NCBI GenBank assembly: GCA_025964575.1
Contig: JAOPYO010000293.1
Span: 1-51,687, forward strand
Reading direction: 5' to 3'
From: Actinomycetes bacterium
Lineage (GTDB): Bacteria; Actinomycetota; Actinomycetes; Streptosporangiales; Streptosporangiaceae
DNA length: 51,687 bases
Part shown: positions 32,414-41,805 of the stretch, piece after piece
Layout: every line of letters starts with the position of its first letter
Numbering within the stretch: position 1 is the first letter of the stretch
Made by a program: the position numbers and the translations under genes
Notes under the pieces: generated by a model
What the model was told of the DNA's origin: nothing
What the model saw: the letters and a program-made list of their open reading frames with translations, nothing else
The model's database searches: none

Positions 32414-32846
32414 TCCCGTGCGAGCTGGGTTCATCAGAGTGAAGGATCGTGACTCGGGCGCGAGCTCACTCGAATGGGCGCTGCTGACGCCGGTCCTGAT
32501 CTTCGTCATCCTGTTCGTGGTGCAGTTCGCCATGGTGTATCACGCCCGGCATGTCGCACTCGCCGCCGCGCAGAGCGGTGCCCGGCTGGCGCGTGCCGAC
32601 ACATCGGACGCATGGCAGAGCAAGGCCGAGGATCAAGCGAAGAACAGCGTCGCTCAGGTCGGCCCAGGACTGCTCACCGGTGTCACGGCGGTGGCCAGCG
32701 GAGACCAGAACGACCGCTATATCGATGTGCGTGGTACCGCGGTGGCGATCGTGCCTGGCATGACGTTCATGGTGCACCAGCGGGCAGGCGGCCCCACCGA
32801 ATGTTTCCGCCCCGACCTGGGCGACACCAGTACCAAGTGCGGGTAA
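32388..32846 (+). CDS. TadE-like pseudopilin (first copy)
   Basis: About 152 aa, TadE family: a short leader then G-ASSLEWALLTPVLIFVILF, with the same Gly/Glu(+5)/Trp(+6) processing pattern as the Flp pilin, and a C-terminal globular part with a late Cys pair. The start is uncertain. ATG 32388 (AGGT upstream, overlapping the pilin end by 26 bp) is used; GTG 32418 and GTG 32439 are also in frame, and 32439 gives the shortest, most typical leader. Pseudopilins of this kind are thought to prime or cap Flp pili. Confidence 0.82.
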   Translation: MAQVAGLASPVRAGFIRVKDRDSGASSLEWALLTPVLIFVILFVVQFAMVYHARHVALAAAQSGARLARADTSDAWQSKAEDQAKNSVAQVGPGLLTGVTAVASGDQNDRYIDVRGTAVAIVPGMTFMVHQRAGGPTECFRPDLGDTSTKCG

Positions 32847-32851
32847 GGACC

Positions 32852-33298
32852 ATGACCTTCCGTTCCAGCACCTTCAATCGCGATGGCGGAACGATGTCAC
32901 TGGAGATGGTGATAGTCGCGCCGATCTTTGTGGCGTTCCTCATGCTGCTCGCCGGGCTGGGGCGGATCGTCGATGCGCAGAGCCAAGTGGATAGTGCCGC
33001 TCGTGATGCGGTGCGGGCGGCGTCTATCGCCCGTAGTGAGGGCGGCGCGCAATCGCTCGGTAAAGAGGCCGCTCAGCAGAGCCTGGATGGACATCACCGG
33101 TGCACCAACAACGTCCGGGATGACACCCTCGTCTCCGGAGACTGGCAGCCCGGTGGCCAGATCACCGTGACGGTGCATTGCGTCATCAGTCTCAGCGACG
33201 TCGGATTCATTGGATTTCCAGGCACCAAGGCATTCGACGGCAAGGCGACCGCGCCCATCGATAAGTACACCTTCAGGGGCGGGGGAGGAAGCAGATGA
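32852..33298 (+). CDS. TadE-like pseudopilin (second copy)
   Basis: 148 aa. Leader then G-TMSLEMVIVAPIFVAFLMLL, again with Glu at +5 from a Gly, and an Asp/Ala/Arg-rich helix after the membrane segment (DAQSQVDSAARDAVRAASIA), characteristic of TadE. Two Cys (CTNN, HCVIS) may form a disulfide in the exported domain. AAGGA lies 2-3 nt upstream of ATG 32852. The stop overlaps the next start (ATGA). Confidence 0.83.
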   Translation: MTFRSSTFNRDGGTMSLEMVIVAPIFVAFLMLLAGLGRIVDAQSQVDSAARDAVRAASIARSEGGAQSLGKEAAQQSLDGHHRCTNNVRDDTLVSGDWQPGGQITVTVHCVISLSDVGFIGFPGTKAFDGKATAPIDKYTFRGGGGSR

Positions 33299-33738
33299 TT
33301 CCCCGGCCAGGTGACCATGTGGAAGCGCGGGATCGCGGGACCATCTCGATCTTCACAGTCCTTTTCACGCTGTCGGTGATTTTGCTGGCAGGGTTGGTGG
33401 TGGACGGCGGATTGGCGATCCATGCTCGGCAGCGGGCTTACGACATCGCGGAGCAGGCTGCCCGCGCGGGTGCGAATGACATCGACGAGGATGTCCTGCG
33501 GCAGACCGGTAAGGCACAGATCAACAAAGATCAGCAGGCCGTGTGCACTAAGGCGGCCGATTTGGTGGCCGCGTACGATTCGCAGGCTACGGTGGACAAT
33601 TGCGATCGCTCCGATGACCAGGTGACGGTGACCGTCCACATCACGGTGCAACTGCAGTTGCTCAGCATTGTGCCTGGGTTCAGCGCGTTTACTATGACAG
33701 GTACGGCGTCCGCTCATCCTGACGAGGGCAACCCCTGA
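33295..33738 (+). CDS. TadG-like / Flp-associated exported protein
   Basis: 147 aa. RDRGTISIFTVLFTLSVILL is the TadG-type N-terminal helix, followed by DGGLAIHARQRAYDIAEQAARAGAN, a common pattern in TadE/TadG proteins. The +5 Glu is replaced by Phe, so it is probably not processed like a pseudopilin. A Cys pair (VCTK, NCDR) is present. It is much shorter than proteobacterial TadG because it lacks the von Willebrand domain. Overlaps the previous gene by 4 bp. Confidence 0.78.
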   Translation: MIPRPGDHVEARDRGTISIFTVLFTLSVILLAGLVVDGGLAIHARQRAYDIAEQAARAGANDIDEDVLRQTGKAQINKDQQAVCTKAADLVAAYDSQATVDNCDRSDDQVTVTVHITVQLQLLSIVPGFSAFTMTGTASAHPDEGNP

Positions 33739-33746
33739 GGGGCGTG

Positions 33747-36746
33747 ATGGCAGCGAAGCAGGCGGTCAAGGTGCGGGGCGGGCGCAGCGCGGGCGATGTC
33801 CTGGCGGGGCTCTGTGCGGTCATAGCGCTGGCGGCACTGGTGGTCGGGATTCCACTGGCCCTGCTGACGTTCTTCGGCTCCCCGATTCCGGCGCAACCAC
33901 CGACGATGAGCGACTTCACCGAGAAGATCGGGCCCAGCTCCCTCATACAGATCCTGGTGGTGCTGGTCTGGCTGGCCTGGCTGCAACTGCTCTTCTGCGT
34001 GATCGTCGAGGTGTACGCCGGGATCCGCGGCATCGGCGTGCCGGCGAGGGTGCCGCTGGCCGGGGGCACGCAGTCGCTGATCCACCGGCTCGTGGTCAGC
34101 GCGCTGCTGCTGTTCACCGCGACGACCGCGATCATGCCGGCGTTCACGGCGCGGGACCTGCATCCGATGCGCACGGTGGCCGTTCAGACCGACTACATCG
34201 AGCCTTCCCCGACGGCGCTGGATGAGGCCGCCAAACGGCTTGCCGAGGATGTGGCGGCGCATCCTGAGCAGAAGGCCACCACGACGAAGATCTATCGGGT
34301 GCAGCCACCGGAGGGGCGCCACCACGAGAGCCTCTGGGAGATCGCTGACAAGTGCCTCGGCGAGGGCCGTCGCTATCACGAGATCTACGAGCTCAACAAG
34401 GGACATCAGCAGCCGGACGGGTCCAGGCTGCACAAGGCGAGCCTGATCCGGCCCGGCTGGGTGCTGGAGATGCCCGCCGACGCGGTCGGGGCCCAGGTCG
34501 TGCAGGTCAGCGAGCTCGGCGACTACTTCACCCACGGCCATCCGGTCCACGGTCACGAGGCGGCTCCTCAGCAGGCGGGCCAGCCCCACACGGGCGGAGA
34601 GCAGGTCCCGGGCGCGAAGAGCGGCGCGGACCACAGCGGGCACGAGCACAGCGGTCAGCCCGGAGCACAGACGCCCGGCGGACAGGCAGGCCAGGCGCCC
34701 GCTGCAGGGCAGCCGCAGCCACAGGGCCAGCAGGCACCCACACAACCGGCGGTCAAGGGGACGAACGGGCATGCGCCCGGTGGACAACTGTCGGGCGCCC
34801 CGCAAGCCCATGGCGGCGGAGCCGTACAGCAGCCCGTACAGCGGCAGGAAACGGGCGCGGACCAGAGCGGATATGACTTCGGCTGGCCGCAGGAGCTTGC
34901 GGCGGCGTCGCTGCTGGCGGCTGGGCTGCTGGTCGCGCTGGGCCGGCGGCGGCGCCAGCAGATGTGGCACCGGGCGTTCGGCCACCGGATCGCCCGGCCG
35001 GACGGGGACGCGGCGGAGGCCGAGCAGGCGCTGCGCATCGGCGCGGACACCGAGGCGGTCCGCCTGCTCGACCTGGGGCTGCGTCAGATGTCCACGTCGA
35101 TGGCGGCCGACGGGCGCACACTTCCGACGGTCTACGGAGTGCATCTCAGCGAGGAGAGCCTCGACCTGTGGATCGCGCCTGCCGATCGGAACCCGCCCAG
35201 GCCCTGGGAGGCGCACGACGGGGGGCAGGTCTGGCGGCTGCACCACGAGGCTCTGGAGGGGCTCGACGAAGCCGATCTCGGCGAGGTGCTGGCACCTTAC
35301 CCGGGGTTGATCTCCATTGGCACCAACGACAACGGCCGGATCCTGGTCGACCTGGAAGCGGCGCACGGGCTGATCGTGCTGCACGGGCCTGACGAGATGC
35401 GGCGCGCGGTGCTCGCCGCGGTCGCCGTCGAGCTGGCCACCAACCGCTGGTCCGACCACATGCGCATCACGCTGGTCGGTTTCGGCACGGAGTTGCAGCA
35501 CATCGCGCCCGACCGGATCCGCACCGTCGCCTCACTGTCCGAGGCGCTGCCGGAGCTGGAGGCTCGCTCGGCAGAGGTCCAGCAGGCGCTCGCCGCGTCC
35601 GGCGCCGACTCCGTGCTGACCGGCCGTTGCCGAGGGGTGTTCGGCGAGGCCTGGATGCCGCACTACCTGATCATGGCGGATCAGCCGACCGGAGACGAGG
35701 CGCACCGGCTGGTCGCGCTGGCCCGCACCGGTCAGCGGATGGCGGCCGGCTACATCGTCCCGGGCGAGGTCCCCGGCGCGGCCTGGTCCTGGGAGGTCAA
35801 CGGAGAGGGCCGGTTGCAGGCGGGCGTGCTCGGTTTCGAGGTCGAGGCGCAGGTCGTGCCCGAGCGGCACTACGCGGCGATCGCCGCGCTGTTCCGTACG
35901 GCTGGGACGCTCGACGGCGGCATACCGCTGTCGGAATCGCAGCCCGGCGAGGAGCCCTTCGGAGCCCAGGCGGGAAAGCAGGAGCCGGCCGTCGACATCC
36001 GGCTGCTCGGCCCGATCCAGATCGATGCGCCCGGCCCCATCGAGGAGAGTCGCCGGGCCCTGTGCACCGAGCTTCTCGTCTACCTGGCGACCCATCCTGG
36101 CGGCGTGCATCCGACGGTGCTCGGCGGCGCGGTCTGGCCGCGCGGGGTCACGGCGGGCGTGCGGGACACGACCATCGCCCGCGTCTCCGACTGGCTCGGC
36201 CGCGACTCCCGTGGCCGGCCCAACCTCTACTACGACGACCGCGGCCGGATCAAGCTCGGCTCCGAGGTACGTATCGACTGGGAGGTCTTCCGCTGGCTGA
36301 TCTGGCGGTCGGCTGCCGAGCCCGGCTCGGAGATGGCGTACATGTCGTACGCTCTCGACCTCGTCCGCGGCCCGCTGCTCGCCGACCGCGAGCGCGGCCG
36401 CTATGGCTGGCTGGCCAGTGAGGACCTGGAGTACGAGGCGAGCGCCCGGGTGATCGACGTCGCGCACCGGCTGTTGCTGCTGCGATTGGACGAGTCCGAT
36501 GCTCGGGGCGCCATCGCGGCGGCACGGGCCGGGCTGCTGCTCGCACCCGAGGACGAGGGGCTTTGGCGGGACCTGCTGCGGGCCACGCACGCGGGCGGCG
36601 ACCAGACGCGACTGCCGGTAGTGGTCGAGGAGCTCCGCCGCCGGGCCCAGTACGACCCGATGCTGGACCAGCTTCAGCCCGAGACCGAGGCCCTCATCGA
36701 GGAGCTCATGCCGATGTACGGCCAGGTCGTCGCCCGCGGCGCGTGA
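33747..36746 (+). CDS. Membrane protein joining LysM to a winged-helix/BTAD module
   Basis: 999 aa. Three membrane helices near residues 18-45, 65-92 and 112-132 are followed by a LysM-like domain (about 185-250, ESLWEIADKCLG ... ELNKGHQQPDG ... LIRPGWVLEMP). Next come a Gly/Gln/His/Pro-rich linker (265-375), a fourth helix (about 383-402) with RRRRQQ, and a long cytoplasmic part. The C-terminus has an OmpR/SARP-like winged helix (about 750-850, DIRLLGPIQID) and a bacterial transcriptional activator (BTAD) helical repeat (to 990). It closes the Tad operon, 8 nt after the previous stop. Role unknown; a wall-sensing or scaffolding regulator is inferred. Confidence 0.87.
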   Translation: MAAKQAVKVRGGRSAGDVLAGLCAVIALAALVVGIPLALLTFFGSPIPAQPPTMSDFTEKIGPSSLIQILVVLVWLAWLQLLFCVIVEVYAGIRGIGVPARVPLAGGTQSLIHRLVVSALLLFTATTAIMPAFTARDLHPMRTVAVQTDYIEPSPTALDEAAKRLAEDVAAHPEQKATTTKIYRVQPPEGRHHESLWEIADKCLGEGRRYHEIYELNKGHQQPDGSRLHKASLIRPGWVLEMPADAVGAQVVQVSELGDYFTHGHPVHGHEAAPQQAGQPHTGGEQVPGAKSGADHSGHEHSGQPGAQTPGGQAGQAPAAGQPQPQGQQAPTQPAVKGTNGHAPGGQLSGAPQAHGGGAVQQPVQRQETGADQSGYDFGWPQELAAASLLAAGLLVALGRRRRQQMWHRAFGHRIARPDGDAAEAEQALRIGADTEAVRLLDLGLRQMSTSMAADGRTLPTVYGVHLSEESLDLWIAPADRNPPRPWEAHDGGQVWRLHHEALEGLDEADLGEVLAPYPGLISIGTNDNGRILVDLEAAHGLIVLHGPDEMRRAVLAAVAVELATNRWSDHMRITLVGFGTELQHIAPDRIRTVASLSEALPELEARSAEVQQALAASGADSVLTGRCRGVFGEAWMPHYLIMADQPTGDEAHRLVALARTGQRMAAGYIVPGEVPGAAWSWEVNGEGRLQAGVLGFEVEAQVVPERHYAAIAALFRTAGTLDGGIPLSESQPGEEPFGAQAGKQEPAVDIRLLGPIQIDAPGPIEESRRALCTELLVYLATHPGGVHPTVLGGAVWPRGVTAGVRDTTIARVSDWLGRDSRGRPNLYYDDRGRIKLGSEVRIDWEVFRWLIWRSAAEPGSEMAYMSYALDLVRGPLLADRERGRYGWLASEDLEYEASARVIDVAHRLLLLRLDESDARGAIAAARAGLLLAPEDEGLWRDLLRATHAGGDQTRLPVVVEELRRRAQYDPMLDQLQPETEALIEELMPMYGQVVARGA

Positions 36747-36771
36747 GTGGAGCGGCCGCGAGGGACACGGC

Positions 36772-38049
36772 TCAGCGCAGGCCGTGGCCCAGCGAGTATC
36801 GGCCGGGCTGCGGGTAGACGCAGAGGCCGTGCGGGCCCTTGCCGACCTTGATCTTGCGGATGAGCCTGCCGGTCTGCGTCGAGACGGCGTACACGATGCC
36901 GTCGTATCGCTCGGAAAGCCAGAGCACCTTGCCGTCGGCCGACACCCCGCCCAGGTCGGGTGACCCGCCTCCGGGAAGCCGCCACTCCCCCACGACGTGA
37001 CGGGTCGCGAAGGAGATCAGCGAGATCGTGCCCTCTCCGCGGTTCGTCACGTAGAGGACCTCGCCGTCCCGGCTGGGATAGAGCCCATGCGCGCCGTTGC
37101 CGGTGGCGATGAAGCCGATCGTGCGGAACCGTGCGGCGTCGATGACCCACACGCCATGGCTCGTCGTGTCGGCGACATAGAACACCGTGCCGTCGGGGGA
37201 GAGCTTGACGTCCTGTGGAGTGGGGCGGGGTGCGGTGGGCCGCGCCCTCGGCAGGGACGAAGCAGGGGATATCAGGTCGATCGCACCGGTGACCGTGCGC
37301 CGCCGCAGGTCGACCTTGATCAGCCGGCCGGAGAACTCGCAGCTGGCGACGGCGTACGAGCCGTCCGCTGAGAAGTCGGCATGGTTCACGCCCCGGCACG
37401 GCACCGGGATCGAGCCCTGCAGCTTCATCGAGTGCGGGGCCCGAATGTCGATGCGGTTCAGCCGCGCCGCCATCACCAGCGCGTGCCGACCGTCCGCGGT
37501 GAAGTAGAGGTTGTTCGGGTCGACCACCGGCACCGCGTTGCCGCGGCGCCCGGTCCGTGGGTTGATCGGCACCAGGTCGTTGCCCTGGCCGTCGTTGACC
37601 CACAGTGTCTTGAGATCCCAGGACGGCACCACGTGTTGTGGCAGCCTGCCGACCTTGAAGTGCCGGACAATCTTGTACGACTCGGGATCGATGACGTCCA
37701 CGGTGTCGCTCTGGCTGTTGGAGACGTATACGCGCTGGGGGAAGTGCTTGACGACCGGGCTCAGCATGTCGGCCCGGGTCGCCGCATAGACATCACGCGT
37801 TCGGTCCGCGGTGCGCGACGCGGCGAGTCCCGTCGCGGGGACGCCCGCGCGTCCGGGCCCTGCGACCGACTGCGGGCGAGGCAGGCCCGGACGGATGTAC
37901 GGGACGGGGCCGCCGAGTCCGAGGACCGGGTCGTCGGGGCTCGGCGTATGCGCCTTGAACGGCACCGTCTGACACCCGGAGAACAGGGCCACGCAGACCA
38001 GCGCACCTGCTGCTGCGCTGGCCGGTCGCCGACCCTTGGTTCCCCGCAT
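36772..38049 (-). CDS. YVTN/NHL-type beta-propeller lipoprotein
   Basis: 425 aa. The signal peptide ends in LFSGC, a lipobox with Cys at 26. After a Pro-rich linker, repeated beta-propeller blades are visible: RVYVSNSQSDTVDVIDPES, TLWVNDGQGNDLVPINP, TVFYVADTTSHGVWVIDA, VLYVTNRGEGTISLIS and VLWLSERYDGIVYAVS, so about seven blades. These proteins are surface scaffolds or sugar/heme-protein-like domains; no active site can be named. The stop is 26 bp from the convergent end of the Tad operon. Confidence 0.86.
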   Translation of the reverse strand: MRGTKGRRPASAAAGALVCVALFSGCQTVPFKAHTPSPDDPVLGLGGPVPYIRPGLPRPQSVAGPGRAGVPATGLAASRTADRTRDVYAATRADMLSPVVKHFPQRVYVSNSQSDTVDVIDPESYKIVRHFKVGRLPQHVVPSWDLKTLWVNDGQGNDLVPINPRTGRRGNAVPVVDPNNLYFTADGRHALVMAARLNRIDIRAPHSMKLQGSIPVPCRGVNHADFSADGSYAVASCEFSGRLIKVDLRRRTVTGAIDLISPASSLPRARPTAPRPTPQDVKLSPDGTVFYVADTTSHGVWVIDAARFRTIGFIATGNGAHGLYPSRDGEVLYVTNRGEGTISLISFATRHVVGEWRLPGGGSPDLGGVSADGKVLWLSERYDGIVYAVSTQTGRLIRKIKVGKGPHGLCVYPQPGRYSLGHGLR

Positions 38050-38159
38050 AACGCGGTGACTGTACCGTCATTACCACGCTCAGTGTCAGGCTAATCACCA
38101 AAACGTATATGGCCGGAAACCGATCACTCGCTCTAACCTCTGCCCAGGGAGACCCCCGG

Positions 38160-38258
38160 TCAGGGAAGGCCTCCAGGTCAGGGAGGCCCCAGTCAGGGAA
38201 GGCTTCCAGGTCAGGGAGGCCCCAGCCTGGGAAGGCCTCCAGGTCAGGGAGGCCTCAG
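38160..38258. repeat. Three 33-bp tandem repeats with hairpins
   Basis: Copies at 38160-38192, 38193-38225 and 38226-38258 differ at only a few positions. Each contains a 7-bp dyad GGCCTCC-7 nt-GGAGGCC (copy 2 has one mismatch) and an internal half-unit duplication (CAGGGAAGGC / CAGGGAGGCC). The array lies just beyond the stop of the minus-strand NYN gene and overlaps its last 4 bp. It precedes the lipoprotein gene, so the NYN transcript would end in three serial hairpins. Confidence 0.93.
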
Positions 38259-39250
38259 TCCGAGCGGCCGACGCCGATGCCGAACTCGCGGTAGACGCGC
38301 TCCCAGAAGCCGTCGCGCAGCCAGGTGCGAGCCTCCTGGTAGGGGCGCAGCGAGCGGCCCAGCTCCTTCTCCGCCTCGATCAGCAGCTCCTTGTCGATGA
38401 CCGGCGGCAAAATCGGGCCGGGGAGCAGGTCGCGGATGTTGTCACGGCCCCGCTCGAAGAGCCACTTCTGAGCAACGTGCTCACCGATCTCCAGCATCTG
38501 ATGCCGCTCTGGGCCGAGCTTGCCCTCGCTCGGTGGGGGTGTGGCCGGTCGTATCGTCGCTGGGGAGGGCTTGGGCGCCATAGGGACGGGCGTGGGCGCA
38601 CGGCCGGCGAACACCTGGGACGGCGAGGGCACCGTGCTGGTGCGGACGGCTACCTGCGGCTGCTCGGTCGCGGGGACCGACAGCACGCCGGCCTTGCTGA
38701 AGTAGGGGCGGAGGAAGTCGGCGGACAGCACTTCGACGGTGTCGGACTCCCAGACGAGCCACTCGGCCTGGTTGGAGCCATGCGTCGGCTCCACACCCCA
38801 CAGATGGACCCGTACGCCGTAACGCTGGGCGGCCTCGACGGCGGGCAGCATGTCCTCGTCACCGGCCAGCAGCACCGCGTCGGTGATCGCGCGGTGCCGG
38901 GCCAGGGCTTCCAGATCGGCCCGCAGCTGGGCGTCCACACCCTTCTGCTGGCCCTGTGCGTTGAGGTTGCCCAGGCGCAGCTTGACCAACGGCAGGTTGG
39001 CGATCACCCGCTGGTCGACCGTCGGCTGCCGCCTGGGCGCCGCGTCGAACCAGTAGATCCGCAACAGCTCGCCGCGGATCCTCTCGGCCGCATGAGCGGT
39101 CAACGATCGGATGAGCTTCTCCGCCGCGACGCGGTATTCCCGGCGTGAGCCGACGTCGAGCAGCAGTGCCCCCGAGGCGGCATAGAGATACCCCGCGTCC
39201 ACGAATACGGCATAGCGGGCGGGCTGAGGAACGAGCTCCGAGTTAGCCAT
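38255..39250 (-). CDS. NYN-domain (PIN-like) nuclease family protein
   Basis: 331 aa. The NYN domain (about 10-180) shows the acidic sites expected of PIN-like RNases: D18 in YAVFVDAGYLY, the Asp in KGVDAQL (about 105) and GDEDMLPAV (about 129-137). A Pro/Ser/Thr-rich linker (about 200-245) leads to a C-terminal helical domain (about 250-331) with RHQMLEIGEHVAQKWLFERG, possibly LOTUS/OST-HTH-like RNA binding. RNA processing is inferred; substrate unknown. The start ATG 39250 has AAGG upstream and also a TAAAGT -10-like box 9 nt before it. Confidence 0.87.
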   Translation of the reverse strand: MANSELVPQPARYAVFVDAGYLYAASGALLLDVGSRREYRVAAEKLIRSLTAHAAERIRGELLRIYWFDAAPRRQPTVDQRVIANLPLVKLRLGNLNAQGQQKGVDAQLRADLEALARHRAITDAVLLAGDEDMLPAVEAAQRYGVRVHLWGVEPTHGSNQAEWLVWESDTVEVLSADFLRPYFSKAGVLSVPATEQPQVAVRTSTVPSPSQVFAGRAPTPVPMAPKPSPATIRPATPPPSEGKLGPERHQMLEIGEHVAQKWLFERGRDNIRDLLPGPILPPVIDKELLIEAEKELGRSLRPYQEARTWLRDGFWERVYREFGIGVGRSD

Positions 39251-39385
39251 GGGCCTTCTACTTTATTCGCCTCAACCCCGTGGGGAGGTGAAACGCCTGC
39301 CGCGAGGTAGTTCTCCGCTGGTGTTCGAGCATGATGTGGTGATTGGGGCTATTTCAATGCGAAGTTAGTTCCCGGCTGATCAGGT

Positions 39386-39598
39386 TCAGTGCGGGAAGGC
39401 GCTCGCGCGCCACGCGCTCGGCCCGTGCCTGATCGGCTGACGCACCAGCCGGGCCCGATCGGCCCATCCGGAGGTACGGCGTGCCGGGGCCTCGGCGCCA
39501 GGCGAGGCCGCCCGTGCGGCCAGCACGGCCACCAGCGCCGCGATCTCCTCGGGCGTCGCATCCCCTCGCACCACTTGCAGGAACGGTCGCTCACTCAC
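39386..39598 (-). CDS. accE: Acyl-CoA carboxylase epsilon subunit
   Basis: 70 aa: LQVVRGDATPEEIAALVAVL at the N-terminus and WADRARLVRQPIRHGPSAWR at the C-terminus, the two conserved blocks of AccE/PccE, separated by a variable Ala/Pro linker. This small subunit stabilises the alpha-beta carboxylase complex in actinobacteria. GTG 39598 is chosen because AAGGAG lies 6 nt upstream; the ATG at 39619 lies before that site. Downstream of accB in the same direction, separated by 77 bp holding element E. Confidence 0.93.
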   Translation of the reverse strand: MSERPFLQVVRGDATPEEIAALVAVLAARAASPGAEAPARRTSGWADRARLVRQPIRHGPSAWRASAFPH

Positions 39599-39618
39599 GA
39601 CGTTCTCCTTCTTTTTCA

Positions 39619-39662
39619 CCGTGACCTCGCAGTCGGTGTCGGCGCGAACTGCACGATCACGG
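39619..39662. repeat. Intercistronic inverted repeat between accB and accE (element E)
   Basis: Left arm 39619-39634 (CCGTGACCTCGCAGTC) and right arm 39647-39662 (AACTGCACGATCACGG) pair at about 12 of 16 positions around a 12-nt loop. The right arm contains GCACGATCACGG, the core shared with elements A, B and D. It occupies most of the gap between two genes of one complex that should be co-transcribed. Confidence 0.8.
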
Positions 39663-39675
39663 AGGGAAATGCGGG

Positions 39676-41280
<1,605 letters not shown>

Positions 41281-41287
41281 GCGGGCA

Positions 41288-41293
41288 AGAGTA
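41288..41293 (-). promoter_or_regulatory. Putative -10 element of a leaderless accB transcript
   Basis: On the minus strand TACTCT (41293-41288) fits TANNNT and ends 7 nt before the accB ATG. No Shine-Dalgarno sequence is seen in that interval. TTGTCG further upstream is too close (13 nt spacing) to be a normal -35 element. Confidence 0.45.
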
Positions 41294-41391
41294 ACCGGAC
41301 CCTGACCGACAACTTTCGAGCACCCCGGCTAGACCGCGTGAGTCCGGGTAATACCGGTGCAAAGCCGGGCGCTTTTCAGCGGAGGGTACGC

Positions 41392-41805
41392 ATGATCCGT
41401 GTCGCCTGTTCCCGCCTCCGGCAACACCCGGCGGTGGCCCTGCTCCTCACGCTCCTCGCCGCGGCGCTGGGCGTGGTCGCCGAGCGTTCGCTCCCGTACG
41501 TCCTGGCCTGCGGGCTGTATGTGCTGAGCGCGACGGCGATCGATGCCGTCAGACGGGCCGATCTCGGCACGCTGGCCTGCCTGGGCTGGCCGGGCCGCGC
41601 GCTCGCGGGCGTGGTGCTGGCCGAGGCGGTCCTGATCGCCGCGCCCGCCGGCGTCCTCGCCGCCATGGTCACCGCGGTCAGCCCCGGCTCCTCCGCCGAG
41701 GCCGCGCCGGTGACCGTCCTGCTCGTGCTGGTGGCGGGTGTCGTCGCCGCGGTACGGGCCGTACGGGTCCAGCCCTCGGCCGTCCTGGGAGGCGAGCACG
41801 AATGA
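41392..41805 (+). CDS. Small integral membrane protein, probable ABC transporter permease
   Basis: 137 aa with about four hydrophobic segments (15-30, 35-50, 68-92, 103-122) and basic loops. It ends AVRVQPSAVLGGEHE, reminiscent of the last residues of FtsX-like permeases. The start has GGAGGG upstream (41381-41386), and its stop overlaps the ATPase start (ATGA). At 137 aa it is far shorter than a normal FtsX permease, so the transporter may be minimal or the permease truncated. Function unknown; pairing with the ATPase is the main evidence. Confidence 0.78.
   Translation: MIRVACSRLRQHPAVALLLTLLAAALGVVAERSLPYVLACGLYVLSATAIDAVRRADLGTLACLGWPGRALAGVVLAEAVLIAAPAGVLAAMVTAVSPGSSAEAAPVTVLLVLVAGVVAAVRAVRVQPSAVLGGEHE

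Noticed and set aside
34528..34760. Gln/Gly/His/Pro-rich stretch as a possible separate gene or recombination scar
   Set aside because: It is in frame and continuous with the LysM-BTAD protein on both sides and reads as a disordered linker.
38109..38294. A 61-codon plus-strand frame with three SGKASRSGRPQ repeats
   Set aside because: The repeat period of 33 bp is a multiple of three, so any frame through the array looks like a repeated peptide. It overlaps the NYN gene end, has no ribosome-binding site and no homologue that I recognise.
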